DNA of 64,000 nucleotides from Micropterix aruncella (GCA_944548615.1 OX155972.1:1223854-1287853); one strand, 5' to 3'. Positions 22,590-34,708 are shown, numbered from the stretch's first letter. Program-made: numbers and translations. Notes: generated from the sequence alone by a model not told the origin.

Positions 22590-22775
22590 TGGATGCCCTA
22601 AAAGCAATAAAGAAGTAACTGTATGTACGTGGTGATAAATTTAAATATTGTAAAAACGAACTAATATACTGTATTAATTACTGAACTAATATACTAAAAG
22701 CAATAAAGAAGTAACTGTATGTACGTGGTGATAAATTTAAATATTGTAAAAACGAACTAATATACTGTAATTTAA
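22590..22775. repeat. Tandem duplication of about 95 bp
   Basis: CTAAAAGCAATAAAGAAGTA through AACGAACTAATATACTGTA occurs twice, near 22599 and 22695. It lies in the 3' UTR of the LINE relic. Confidence 0.85.
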
Positions 22776-22859
22776 ATGTACCTAAATATTAAGTTTCTAC
22801 AATCTGTTAAGATTTTTTGGAAATAAATTGAAATTGAAAAAAAAATTGAAATATACATT

Positions 22860-23130
22860 ATATACGTGTAACTCCAACGGTTTTTGCGGTGCACGCCAGA
22901 ATAGCTAGCAGATAGCAGATTTTCTTCCTACTTACTTGACACTTATCGTTATATTTTGGATAAATCAAACTATATCTTTATAAATTATAGCCTATGTGTT
23001 ATTCTGGTGTGTAAGCTATATTATTGTAAAGTTTCATCAAAATCCATTAAGTAGATTTTGGGTGAAAGAGTAACAAACATCCATACGTACATTCTTACAA
23101 ACTTTTGCGTTTGTAATAGTAGTAGGACCT
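22860..23130. mobile_element. Helitron- or RTE-like repeat fragment
   Basis: Contains ATTATAGCCTATGTGTTATT, AAGTTTCATCAAAATCCATT and AACAAACATCCATACGTACA followed by TTTGTAATAGTAGTAGG, a phrase order familiar from lepidopteran interspersed repeats. Ends not defined. Confidence 0.45.
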
Positions 23131-23744
23131 ATTTTTAAAAAAATCGGTGAGGAAATGTCGGAGTTATGTTTTTTCCCCATCTCCCCCATACATTCAAGGC
23201 ACTGTGGATTGTGAGAGTTGGAAGGAATGCGTCGTACATCTGAGGTAAGAGAAGCAGATAAAATTCCACCCCCGTAATTAAATCGAATATTATTATTTTA
23301 TGTCACCTACTTAAGATAGAGGATTATACTCGCTTTAACGGCTCATACCTGTTATTTTTTCCCTCATATTCGGCTCCACTTGAGTGAGGAATTAAGAGCG
23401 GCGTATTTCCCGTAATAAACGCGATACAACCCCCTTGGCTGAGTGTAATCCCTTTGTGGCAAACGACGAGGCCCTTTCTGATGGTGCTAATCTCGAGTAT
23501 TTCCTCACAATGGGCATGAGACTCAATGCGCGAGCGAAGCAGTCGCCGTTTGTCCCATTGTCGCCAATCTCGACAATGCGTTGCTTACAAAGTTTCTTTG
23601 TTGGTGAGAGTTGTTTGCGGTGTTTGGCAACGAGGTTTTGGTGGAATATTTGAAGACAACGTCGGGAGCTGTGTAAATAGATTTTTGTTTGTGTGTTTTT
23701 TCGATTCTCTGTGATCTCAGTCTTCTTCTTCGAGTACCTCAAAT
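23131..23744. other. Unassigned GC-richer block with opposing open frames
   Basis: A 116-codon minus frame (23392-23742; basic, no motif) and a 72-codon plus frame (23435-23653) overlap. Neither resembles a known family, and both exist largely because the block is GC-richer and stop-poor. It did not match other parts of the window by eye, so a host exon cannot be excluded. Confidence 0.2.
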
Positions 23745-24712
23745 CTATTTATTTTATTTTATTTATTTATTAATATTTCACACATATTTATAATACTAGA
23801 TTAATAAGATTAAAATCTACCTTGCTGGAGTAATGCCCGTACTAAGGTAGACTTTTATGTATTCTTTTTTCCTTTTTTTTTAGTTGGTAAGTGTAACATA
23901 ATGTAGCATTGCTTTACATGGTAGCTCTATATTTACACAAATTTTACATACCTATACTTATAATTTAGTAACATAATATACATAATAATATTAAATAATC
24001 ATATATACACATACACATATATACATATACATCTACACATATACATACACATATATACATATATACATTTATACATATAATCTATACATATACATAATAG
24101 TAGTAATTTTATGTAGTTAGGTATTCTTATACAGCACTATAATTAACTAATTTCTCCGTTTCGTTCCTTCCTAGCTCAATCAACCATTCCGTCATAATTT
24201 TTCTTCCTCGTATGGTATCTAACTTCACTTTTAATTCCGAATATATTCTATTGTTTAGTCGGACAGCTAGAAAAGAAAAATGTCGTTGGGCGAATTTAGT
24301 TTTCTTAAGGGGAACATCATGTTGCATAGCTGTAACTGCGCGTGTTCTGATAGTGTGAAATTTAATCATATGCCTCTCTGTGTGGGTGTAATAAAATATT
24401 GTTGATACTTTCACATATAATTGGCGTATGTCTAGGACTCGGAACTCTTTAAATAAGTGGTCGCTGGAGAACCTAAAAGACTTTTTATTGATTACCCTAA
24501 TTATTGACTTTTAATCAATAATTGACCTAATAATTGACCTAATTATGTCAAGGGATCTAGAGCTGAAAGTAACGCGCCACCCCATCTAAGGATCCCATAT
24601 GATAGTATACTATTGACTAAAGCGTAAAAGATGGTTTTGATTAAGGGTTGTGAGATTACACTCCTAAGTACCTTAAATATGTGGATAAGATGTGGATCAA
24701 ATCAAATATTTT
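23745..24712 (-). pseudogene. LINE relic, QRH group, with 3' UTR
   Basis: Minus strand. Around 24560-24640 the frame encodes YALVNSILSYGILRWGGALL, the thumb-type segment also present at 3122-4222 (SILSYGVAAWG). After frame breaks, the open part 24127-24414 includes KTKFAQRHFSFLAVRLNN, the QRH box. The 3' UTR follows with the hairpin at 23816-23851 and a TTTATTTTATTTTATTTATT-type end (tail) at 23741-23771. The palm is missing and the frame is broken in several places. Confidence 0.8.
23816..23851 (-). ncRNA. Two-tier 3' UTR hairpin, copy 8
   Basis: Minus strand: 7-bp outer stem TCTACCT/AGGTAGA, 5' internal loop TAGTAC, 3' internal loop AGCA. The inner stem is weak in this copy (only two clear G-C pairs). 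Confidence 0.6.
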
Positions 24713-24744
24713 TTTTATTGGCTTAAAAACAAAGACATTGTTGA

Positions 24745-26020
24745 CAGTGGCGTAAATAAGCCGGTGCAGCCGATGCGGCGCAACGGGGCCCACAGTATTT
24801 CGGGTCCAAAATAGAACTTCTGTTTAGGATCGACGTTTCATCTAATTCTGCTAGGGAGCTAAATAAATCGACAAAATCTATGTCTCAAAATTGAAGTTCA
24901 AATCGAGACGAAAACCATTGTAGAAATTTATTTGTTCATGTTTTTATGCTACGTTAAATACTTAATTAAAATACGTCTATATGCAAAAAATGCTACATTA
25001 GTAATTATATTATGTGGGTATTTTTTTGTTTTACCAGTTTCGCGGTAGTTCTACTAGGAATTAATTATTAAACACTGTCATTTGTTATTTATTTCTCAAT
25101 GAAATACAAACATAGAGAAATATAAGTCAGTAATTAAATTAACAGTAAATATGAAGACAGAAACAAATGTTTTTAAACATGAATATTTTGAACAATGTTT
25201 CTATGTTTCAATTCGTATCCCGTTTTCTTGGGAACTTGTTCTGAAACATGGAAGCAAGCAACGGAAGCAATGTCGTCAAACGAATACACTGATTAGCTAG
25301 GTATATACATAGTAATGATATCCTAGATGCCATAATTAATATAAGTAACTAGGGGGAGGAGCCTTATGCTATTCACTGCTACCTTATTCACTGCTAACGT
25401 ATGGCGTGGAGTTATGGGGGCGAGCAGCCGATAGGCAGAGGGCCTTCGTTATGCAGAAGCGTGCAGTCCGCGCATGTGGCGCTTGATACGCCAGCTAGGC
25501 CTCTGTTTAGAAATCTCTGCATCATGACGCTGCCGTCCATTTATATAATGGAAGTAGTGCTGTTCGTTCGCAGAAATCGCACCACTATCCAACAAGATAC
25601 CGTAGCATGCTACGTTCGGTAAGTCATGCATTATCCAAGTCGGAGAGGCTAGCCTATATCGCCGGCCCAGCGGTTTACAACAAACACAGCGAGCACATTA
25701 GGCAGGCACAATATTTCGACGTGTTTAAGGACGCCTTAAGAGGTACCTCACAGATAAGACGTTTTTCTCACTGGAGGAATATTACTCGAGTGAAGTCTAA
25801 AATGCTTTGGTGGCAAAAGTGTTTAATGATCTCTTTGCATTTTGTCTTGTATTTTTCTCTTTTTACATTATTCTTGTGTTTTTATTTGTTTTTTTGTTTA
25901 TTTTTATTTTTTCTTTACGATAAAAAAAAGTTTGTTTGCTAATATGTATCTGACTTATATACCAGTATACTAATAAAATGAATTTTACACTGGGGCCCAT
26001 TTGCTTTAGTTACGCCATTG
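24745..26020. mobile_element. Non-autonomous hAT element with nested LINE
   Basis: Left end CAGTGGCGTAAATAAGCC, right end TTTAGTTACGCCATTG, imperfect inverted repeats matching the CAGTGGCGTAA ends common among hAT elements. Flanks ATTGTTGA (24737-24744) and ATTGTTAG (26021-26028) are an 8-bp target duplication with two changed bases. GGGGCCC occurs just inside both ends. No transposase; a LINE tail (25370-25800) lies inside. Confidence 0.65.
25370..25800 (+). pseudogene. LINE C-terminal relic inside the hAT element
   Basis: The first frame reads YGVELWGRAADRQRAFVMQK then RAVRACGA, a thumb-type segment of LINE RTs, then a shifted frame gives LFRNLCIMTLPSIYIMEVVL, and finally LSKSERLAYIAGPAVYNKHS ending near FKDALRGT. 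The order matches the tail of HNTR-type LINEs (tryptophan box, QKRA box, GP-x-x-YN box). At least two frame breaks are present, so it is dead. Confidence 0.7.
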
Positions 26021-26028
26021 ATTGTTAG

Positions 26029-26740
<712 letters not shown>

Positions 26741-26849
26741 TAGATATAAATAGGCCATATAGTGAATATATAGATACGATATTTATAGATATTTATTGAT
26801 GTTTATATATATTTATAAATAATTATTGTAGCTACTGATATGTTGCATA

Positions 26850-27460
26850 TGTAACGGACCGTAAGTCCACTACATACGATCAACAAATGCATCGATTTCC
26901 AGTGAAATCCACTAACACAATTCAGCTATTATTTTGACTCGTGCAGCTATGAATCAGCACGATGAAACAATACTTTTACTCAGAATATTGCAAATTGCAT
27001 CATTGCACTGCCTATATAAACCGGCCTAAAAGCAACCAAATTATCAGTCCCCGATTGATCACCTTCCCCCAAGGTTGTGACGGCATATCCGGTACCCCTC
27101 TACGAGGTCGCTCAACGGATCCGGCTCCTTGGTTTCCTTTCCTCATTTTCCCTGAGTCTCGAAGCATCAGTCTGTAATCCCACAGACTCGAGCCGTGGCC
27201 AGTACAAGATACTAGGAGCACACATACAATCCTCATCCACTTTCCTACATAACCGCCGTCGCGCAACCCTCGCGTCTCGATAAAGTAATCCGGGCACTCG
27301 TTAATTCGGCAATCGAGTATATTGCAACGATTGAATCGATTCAATCAATAAATATCTTCTGCTTCATCAAAACCGCCTTTAAATACGGAGATAACTCGTA
27401 AGTTGACACCACCACCTCACATCGAATAATTTGGAGTCTTGTGAGGGGTTGTCCCTCACA
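26850..27460 (+). mobile_element. Solo LTR, group L copy 1
   Basis: Starts TGTAACGGACCGTAAGTCCA and ends GTCCCTCACA, flanked by CATA on both sides (26846-26849, 27461-27464), a 4-bp target duplication. A TATATAAA box is at 27013-27020. There is no internal region, as expected after recombination between two LTRs. Related LTRs: 39764-40739, 51020-51618 and, more distantly, 17871-18459. The superfamily (Gypsy-like) is inferred from the TG...CA ends and the 4-bp duplication. Confidence 0.75.
27013..27020 (+). promoter_or_regulatory. LTR TATA box
   Basis: CCTATATAAACCGG is conserved in the LTRs at 39914-39921 and 51448-51455 (minus). Confidence 0.6.
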
Positions 27461-28539
27461 CATATTAACAAGGTCGTTAGGTGCAATTGATTTGATTAAT
27501 TCCTTAACGAACGTCGGTTGGTTGAGGTTGAAAATATCTATTTAATGTGCCTATGTTATTTCTATTATAAGTTTTTCATGAAAGCATTGTACACTTTTCA
27601 AAGCATAATAAAGAAATTTTATGGAAATAGGTTTTGCAATAAATACTATGCATTTTAACACTCAAATGTCTATACTCTCTGTAAGTTTACTGTAAAAATT
27701 ATATAAAAATTTATATAAGATTTAAATATCTCTTTGCAACATTTTCCACATGCCTATTTACTCGCAGCTTCGATTAACCGATATAAGAAAGTCTATTTTC
27801 TCTTGAATTCTTTGGGATTTCGCTGACAAGCGAAAAACGGAGAGCATACTTCACCTATTGTTACTACCTAATCCTAAGTTTGTTTACAATAAATCTTTGG
27901 TGACCGCTCAACAATGCGTACTCCATTTTGTCCCTTAGCTGTGGCGCTATGGGACAATTCTATTATATGGGTCGGTCTTTGCGATCTTTTCAACTAGAAT
28001 TAGCAAGCTTTTACTTTTTGCTATAAGTTTTACTAAAAAATACTGCCCATTGAAGTATTTTAACGACGTTACAGGATATAAGGTATCGGGGATCGAAGTT
28101 TGAAATATCGAGAGGTTGATGTAATAACGCTGATGAGATTTTCTAATGTACCTACTGGCTACTACTTGTTTTACACTTTCAGTCAGTTCTTTTCAATCTC
28201 AGATCTTCAAGTGTTTTAAATTCATTTATTGAAGCATGTTTGAAGGCGTTTTTCAGCAACTTTTTAAAGTTGATTTTTTCCTCTGTAAAAAGTTATCTAA
28301 ATTCTAAAAAAAAAATTACTATTGGAGCAAGGTCTGGCAAGTACGATTGTTGACCAGGAGTCTCAAGCCACAACTCCTGAAACTTTGCGACTGTTTGCAG
28401 TGAAATCTGTGGCTGTAGGTACGTTTTTATGTAAAAGCATTGGCGATGAGCGATTAACCAGGCTCGGTTTTTAAATCGCGAGCTTCTCCATCATTGTTTG
28501 CAGCTCTTAATAGTACATAGTTATGGTAATTGTATAGCC
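27461..28539. other. No confident gene
   Basis: AT-rich to 28250. Minus strand 28255-28530 carries many stops but faint transposase-like phrases; not strong enough to call. Confidence 0.35.
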
Positions 28540-29115
28540 CAGGGGTCTCCAAACTTTCCAGACTTTGGGCCATACTGATTACTCCAGTACCTAAGTTCCA
28601 AGGGCCACAACCTTTTTTTTTTAAATCTGTCTCCTAGCAATGCAGTCAGCAGTTCAGAAACAACCCCCTCCCCTTTCCGTTGACTAAAACAATTTGTTTT
28701 CAGTCTTTACTGGGAGTAAGGACTAACAATAAAAAATAGTAAAATTGGTCCACAACTATAAACTATTGTCAGTGGAAAATCACAATTACATAAATCTCAT
28801 TAGTATTTTATATGGTATAATGTTTATATGTTTATAAGATTTATGTGTTATATGTTTATGTATCATTATAAAGTTAGTGGGATTCATTTCAATTATTTCT
28901 TAATTATTATGCTCAAGTTAAATTTTCTGCGTATTATACCTGTCGTTAAGCTTTACCTAGCAAGTGGATAAAACCGAGTTTTTATCATTATGTGTCCTTT
29001 TATCCAACTTATTCAACGCGGGCCAGATTGATAACACTGGTCATTAGCTGTCGGGCCGGATTGATGGCACTGGCGGGCCGGATTTGGCCCGCGGGCCGTA
29101 GTTTGGAGACCCCTG
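28540..29115. mobile_element. hAT MITE with exact 8-bp target duplication
   Basis: Inverted ends CAGGGGTCTCCAAACT and AGTTTGGAGACCCCTG are flanked on both sides by GTATAGCC (28532-28539 and 29116-29123). Subterminal GGGCCGGATTTGGCCCGCGG phrases are typical of Charlie-like hAT elements. No transposase is encoded, so it would depend on an enzyme elsewhere. The perfect duplication indicates a fairly recent insertion. Confidence 0.9.
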
Positions 29116-29281
29116 GTATAGCCAGACTGCAAGAACCTGTAATAGAAGACACCGGCACAGGATCTCATATTTGAAAATAATGCAAATTATTTACTTTAAC
29201 ACGGTTGCACAAACGAAAATATTTGAGCAGAAACAAACAACGGAAAGACTAATAAACAGCTGATTCCTAAAAAAGAACAAC

Positions 29282-29801
29282 ATGGCCTGTAAATATAATT
29301 TATTTGAATGTGAAATGTTAATTCAAAACAAAGTTCAAAGTGGCCAGTGTGTAAAAACAGCAATTAAGGTAAACAGCAAACAGGTAAGGACTCAATATAT
29401 AGCTAGAATTTCCTGGGAAGATCCAAAATTCATTTTAATCTCAGATCCTCAAGAGTTTTTGAACACAGTAATTGAAGTTACCTATTCGTTTCAGAGTAAA
29501 GACATTGAAAACCGCCTACAAACCGTGTCTTCGCTGTTGGATATAAAGATTCGGGAGCTTGTCATTATCGGAATTATTAAGCAAAAGAGCAAAAGATCGA
29601 TCCCTAAAAACAAAATCAGTCCAGGAAGCAATAGCTAAAGCCAAAAAAAAGTTTTCCTGCTATAAAGTTTTAGTTTTTCCTTCACTTCAACAGATAATAC
29701 ATTCAAATCGTCCGCAAGAAAATAAGATCTCTTATTGCACAATAAAGCCGCTTGGTGATTGTCCTTTTCATCCAACAATGGCGTGTGTAGGTGTACAATA
29801 A
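29282..29801 (+). CDS. Unassigned open frame, possibly one frameshifted gene
   Basis: A 118-codon frame with its own ATG (29282-29638) begins MACKYNLFECEMLIQN, is lysine-rich and has IENRLQTVSSLLDIKIRELV, which could form a helix. A second frame (29559-29801) overlaps it, begins with a Leu/alternative start region LSELLSKRAKDRSLKTKSVQ and ends HPTMACVGVQ. The two could be one reading frame broken around 29575. No family was recognised. It does not look like the LINE tails or transposases elsewhere in the window, so a processed gene copy or a host exon remains possible. Confidence 0.25.
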
Positions 29802-31182
29802 CAAGACAAACATATTAGTTACGTAACGCGTCTTATCGCGGTATCTAAGACGGTCCTTAAGGGTCCTTTGAGGAAACCACCTGGCCGCCCATCGTAACCC
29901 GAAACCTGACCATAATCCTGCCGATGGCCCTGTTGTGGTCTCAACAATATTCTGTTTCTGATACTGTCCTCAATGGAGGATCACTTGCACTTTTGTAAGC
30001 CGTCGAATGACACTGGATATTTAAGGACTTTTTCGTTCGTTTTCATTTTGAATGCATGCCACGCCCGATATTTTGCTATTTTTCGTTTCCCAGTCATCCC
30101 CTATGTAAATAGATAATATTAGCTCATTAGTTCAGTTTACTGCCTATTCTGCATACATTATTTGACCTAACCTAACGGGTTATGTCCTACAAAAGAAAGG
30201 TCAATGGGCAAAAATGTATGGGCGCTGAGACCACCTCTTCAGTAACAATAACGCATTTACCATTGGAAAGATCTATGTATCTAGAATATTTATGACTACT
30301 CTTACCTCAATTACGATCCGTTTCGGTGTATGAAATATGTATGTTCGAAATATTCTTAATTAAGGATAAAATTACACGAAAACCCAATGTTACTATGATG
30401 TCAATTATTTATTTAATATATTTGCATTGAAGATCCATAAAAAATATATTATGATTGATAGCCACTGGGAACACCATGTCGGGCAGCTGACCTTATCATA
30501 TTACATTATACGTCAGTAAACAGAGCGGCAATGAAATCATGAGACACATTACAAAGTTCTACCAACTTATCCTCGTATCTCCCCTCCATATACTGGTGAC
30601 AAACTCGACCATTCTTAGGAATATAAAGTTGGTACTCGTACCTTATTGTGTCGTGTATTCTGCGACGGTTTTCTTTGTAACAGTTACCTGGATGTGTTAG
30701 ATGCCCTAGGGGATATCAGGTAATTAGCGGCTCATAATTGAGATCAGTCAATTTAATAATAAACGTTTTACATAAAGAGACCATTTGTATATGATTCCAT
30801 TTGTATATGATTTACAGCTATTGTGAAATTGGTCATCAACTCGATAAATATGAACTTTTTTTTAAATTTTCGACAAGTACGAATTACCATAAGGTTGACA
30901 GATTGAGCTCAGTTTCTGGAGATCTCAGTATCTAAAAGCTAATATGAGACTGGTTACATTTTGTATTGTATAAACATATATAGTTACATTTTGTAATGTT
31001 AAGTTATAAGTGTCTGCTTAAGTTTTTCTGGAATTAGCGAGTTAAAAATCTATTTTTATTGTTGTTGATTGACATATATCTGAAAAATAATGCATTTTAT
31101 TTATTGTTTCTGTGTTTTAAAATAGGTTTAGCCATGTTTAAAGATGTTGCGAGGCAGAAATTGTGTTTTCTTGGAATTTGTT
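29802..31182. other. No gene recognised
   Basis: Contains a 16-bp direct repeat (CCATTTGTATATGATT twice) at about 30781-30812. A 29860-30000 block has a coding-like feel on the minus strand but is full of stops. Confidence 0.4.
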
Positions 31183-31395
31183 TATTTATTTATTTATTCG
31201 CACAAAAGAAAGATAATGTACAATCCAGAAAATATCGCTATATGCTACTAAATTTAGGCATACATCTGTCTGTGCCCAGGCCAAATTGTGCATAAATTAT
31301 ATGTTAAAGTGCATAAAATTATTCCTAATGTGCCAAAAAAAGTGAAACCGAGCCTTCCTTGCTAGGCACTCCTGTGATAAGGCGAGCTCACTTCC
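31183..31395 (-). mobile_element. LINE 3' UTR, minus strand
   Basis: TTTATTTATTTATTTATT tail (31180-31198) and the hairpin at 31350-31389. No coding part. Confidence 0.6.
31350..31389 (-). ncRNA. Two-tier 3' UTR hairpin, copy 9
   Basis: Minus strand: outer GAGC and CCT pair with AGG and GCTC (3x3 internal loop between them), 5' internal loop TATCAC, inner stem AGG/CCT, 3' internal loop AGCA. Confidence 0.6.
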
Positions 31396-32529
31396 TGAGT
31401 CTTATTGGAGTGCCACGGTTGTGTCAGTAAAAATAACAATTTAAATTTTATACATATTACCTAATAATTTTAACCGCAGATCATATCAAACATAATGCGA
31501 TACCGCCATTTTGCCGTTCCGAAGACTGCCGTGCGCATTCCTACGAACTTCGTTTTTATTATTGTAATATTTATTGCCCAGCATAATGAAGGTACGCAAA
31601 TAATTACGTATCCGACCCGGAGTCTTCACAGATTGACGATTTTCAGGGGTTCATAATTGGCGTTTTTATATACTGTTTACTTTATTTAGTTGTTATATAA
31701 TATTGTTACTAATTATTTAGTTGTTATAGTGACATGTTAATAATTGCCTCTTCCGTTAATACTTACCTCGACCCTGTTAAAGCTTACCCCAGGTACGGGG
31801 TAATATTGACAACTGACTTTTCATTAAAAAAAGCTTCTAATTCTAAAATTATTTACATTATTTATGTTTTAGTAGCTAAAATAATAGGTGAGTAATTAAG
31901 GTATGATATGGGCGGAAACGGCTATGTGTAAAAATTTGGTTGCGGTGTGATATTTAAAAAAAATAAAATATTATACAATAATCTGTATAATATTCTTTTT
32001 TCATTCCTGTAATTGAGAGAACGGCTAAGTGTAAAAATTTGGTATGGGTGTCTAAAAAATCTCTCGGTCTGTGGATGTGTCATCAAAAGAGAAAAATGGA
32101 AAATGATAGTGCGACCTTTTTGTACTGTCAACAGGTGGCCTTTTAATGGGCCATAGTTAACTGCATCATATTATAGTAGAACACTCATAATCCCATTTTA
32201 ATCAATAAAGTTATCGTGGAATTCGGACAGGTTTCAGATAGCTATTTTGATTTTGATTTGTTTGAATATAAATGTTTCATTTTAATTTCTTTTAATACCG
32301 GTATCAATAATAAGAGTATCCTTAAAACTAGATATAGATAGATATCCTGAAGATACCCCTAATTGCAGCGTTTGTAGACTGAGAAAAATATTGGATTCAT
32401 TCTTACAATACCATTTTGGTATTAAGGTTTTATTCAGTATAACGATGTTTCAACCGTAATTTTGTTGAAATAAAAGAAATTTAGCTAAATTCCATTACTC
32501 GATTATTTGTATAAACATTTTTCTTACGG
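31396..32529. other. No gene recognised
   Basis: A direct repeat (CGGCTA-GTGTAAAAATTTGGT) occurs near 31918 and 32022. A 69-codon frame at 31922-32131 spans it and has no motif. Confidence 0.4.
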
Positions 32530-32798
32530 TTAACCCCTCAGGCCCCGATTGGCCGATATCGGCCACAACACGATTCAGCGTGACGGCCCCGTTTTAATTT
32601 AATTTAAATTTAATTTGTTTGATTTTATTATGTTTTATTATGTTAATATTTTTCATTTTATTTATGGATACAGTGGTTTGGCAGTAATTAATGTTATGGT
32701 GAGGCAGTGTCGTAATTCAATTTTTTACTAATTTTTACAAAAAAAATTTGGGACAGCAACTTGTCAATCGGCTGAGGGGCCGAGGCCTGAAGGGTTAA
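32530..32798 (+). mobile_element. piggyBac-type MITE, copy 1
   Basis: Flanked by TTAA on both sides (32530-32533, 32795-32798). Ends are CCCCTCAGGCCCCG and CGAGGCCTGAAGGG, inverted repeats. Close to the left end is the perfect palindrome GGCCGATATCGGCC. A second copy in opposite orientation is at 47351-47620. TTAA is the target site of piggyBac transposases; no transposase is encoded here. Confidence 0.85.
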
Positions 32799-33032
32799 CA
32801 CGGAAATAACAGTATACTATAGATTCAACATGATTCATGTGTCCGACTATAACTGTACGAGTACTGCTACATGCTGTTATGTTAAAAGTGAGATCCAAAG
32901 ATCGCGACGTAATAAACTTACATTATTTTTTAATATTAACACACCAACACTGTTACGCGTTAGGTTAATTTGTATGCAAGGACCATAGTCATAGTTATAT
33001 AAGTAATCCTTGCTACGAACATGAGTACTTTC

Positions 33033-33076
33033 GTGTTTATTACATTGTTATATCGTATCAACAATGTAATAAACAC
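33033..33076. repeat. 17-bp-stem hairpin
   Basis: GTGTTTATTACATTGTT pairs perfectly with AACAATGTAATAAACAC across a 10-nt loop. A phrase from it (ACATTGTTATATCGTA) is repeated at 33075-33090. Confidence 0.85.
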
Positions 33077-33088
33077 ATTGTTATATCG

Positions 33089-33154
33089 TACTACGGCCAC
33101 TTATTAGGTGCTTCGATATTATAATATCGAAGCACGTAATAAGGGGCCGTAGTA
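33089..33154. repeat. 66-bp near-perfect palindrome
   Basis: Two 33-bp arms meet without a loop at TATTA/TAATA; 31 of 33 positions pair. Outer end TACTACGGCC, inner part TGCTTCGATATTA. Confidence 0.9.
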
Positions 33155-33339
33155 TCTACAAGCCCGCGTAGACTTCCACAAAAATTTCCTTTCTGTAATC
33201 AGCCAGAACGGCAATGGTCTGGGGTATGGCAGTACAACCATGAGCAGCACTACCTGATATTTGCGAGGTAATTAGCCTCTCAGTGGCTCGTGCCAACAAG
33301 GGTTTGACAGTACCCTCCAAACCCCCAATACAGTTTGTG

Positions 33340-33760
33340 TAGGATGGCTCTAAAGGCAAAAAACATTTCACTACAAAACCTTTCTCAATAATCGAGAAAG
33401 TTTCAGATTGGATTCTGGAGGTCGATTCGGTTTCTAACAGTATAAACTCCCTGGAAGTCTCGGATGCACAGCCCTGCGTCCAGATATAACTCTTTACTCT
33501 CTATCTCGGAAGATGGCCCTTATTGTAGAATTAACCGTTCAATGGGAATCAAATATCCCAAAAGACCACGAGTACAAATTAAATAAATAGGTACCATGAT
33601 CTCGCAAATGCCGTCACCCGGAACGGCTTCACTGTTCACCTTCACGCGGTGGAAGTTGGCGCTCGTGGCCTACCAGCTAAATCTCTGTTTCACCTTTAGA
33701 TCTTGGTCTCTCCAGGAAAATAATCAACTCCTTCTTAAAAAAAATATCTAAAACCTCGAT
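33340..33760 (+). pseudogene. LINE C-terminal domain, PD-(D/E)XK-like nuclease
   Basis: In changing frames the plus strand encodes VSDWILEVDSVS, then LRPDITLYSLSRKMALIVEL and TVQWESNIPKDHEYKLNK, then YHDLANAVTRNGFTVHL and AVEVGARGLPAKSLF. The sequence R-P-D-I, then (V)-E-L-T-V-x-W-E, then K-x-x-K-Y, then V-E-V-G-A-R-G is the C-terminal nuclease-like domain found in certain LINEs; the PD and E-L residues fit a PD-(D/E)XK fold. This assignment rests on memory of the pattern. Frame breaks occur near 33470 and near 33588, and a stop follows FHL. A TTTATTTTATTTATT stretch follows near 33965-33985. Confidence 0.65.
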
Positions 33761-34435
33761 TCCGCATCTCAAATTCTATAGCTTCGAAGGGGGAGTGAAT
33801 GGGTGGTAAGGTGAACGCACACATCTGGGAAGACAGCTGTCCTAAACCTACCACAGCCGGTCGTTAGTCCGGAATCCAGTGATCACCCCACAGAAGTGTA
33901 ATAACACTATATGATGGGCCCGACTTCGGTCGGTTAATTCCATGGCACCTCCGTTTGTATTTATTTTTTTTATTTTATTTATTCTCAGTTTTTTTTTTGC
34001 TTTATAGCCTTTTTATATTTTCAGTTTCAATTTCTAGTTTTGTGTTTTTTCTGTATGTTTTTTTTGTATTGATAGCTGAAAATAAATAATTTATTATTTA
34101 ATAACATAACTTTGAAATAAAATATATTAAGGTTTGGAATCTTAGGTCAAACCGAAGTTAACCAATGACGTAGGTAAACATCTATTATTATTTAAAAATT
34201 TAGAAATCGTTTGTATCAAGACCCTTCTGTATTATATTAAAAAGCAAGAAAATAAAGAGTGTTATTGGACGAAAATATTACAGTAAAAAAAATAATACTT
34301 TGAAAAGCTTATAATATTCTAACTAAAGGTTCGCAAAATTTAATAGAAGCTCCTTTCTGCTAAGCAAGTGGAGCGTTCGCGCGTATATGGTATGGGCCAT
34401 AATAATAAACACGTGATCGTATTACTGCGAATTGT
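33761..34435. other. LINE 3' region then AT-rich spacer
   Basis: Probably the 3' UTR of the preceding LINE up to about 33985, then ordinary AT-rich sequence. Confidence 0.4.
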
Positions 34436-34660
34436 ATGAAAATGGAAGAAAAAAGGGAGGAGGCGATGGGACGAAGTGTGAATGATTCGAGTGTCCCGCT
34501 GAGGCATTGGCGGTTTTGGTCTGTAATCCGGTAATTCCCCCAGCGAGCAACGATCGACTTAACACACCTCGACCTCGCGGCGGGACAGTCAAACGAGCAA
34601 TCGAGTGCAGCGATTCGATTATCAATTCATTTAGATGTTGCAAAATGAGGTGGCGTAAAA
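34436..34660 (+). mobile_element. Diverged LTR-like fragment
   Basis: GGTCTGTAATCCGG and GCAATCGAGTGCAGCGATTC echo CAGTCTGTAATCCCAC and GCAATCGAGTATATTGCAAC in the LTR at 26850. The 73-codon minus frame here has no motif. Weak assignment. Confidence 0.3.
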
Positions 34661-34708
34661 TGAATCATTGACAGATAACAATAATTCTAACGCTATACGG
34701 TATTTGAA

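Noticed and set aside
28255..28530. Second mariner-like transposase relic on the minus strand
   Set aside because: Only faint phrases between many stops; not enough to call.
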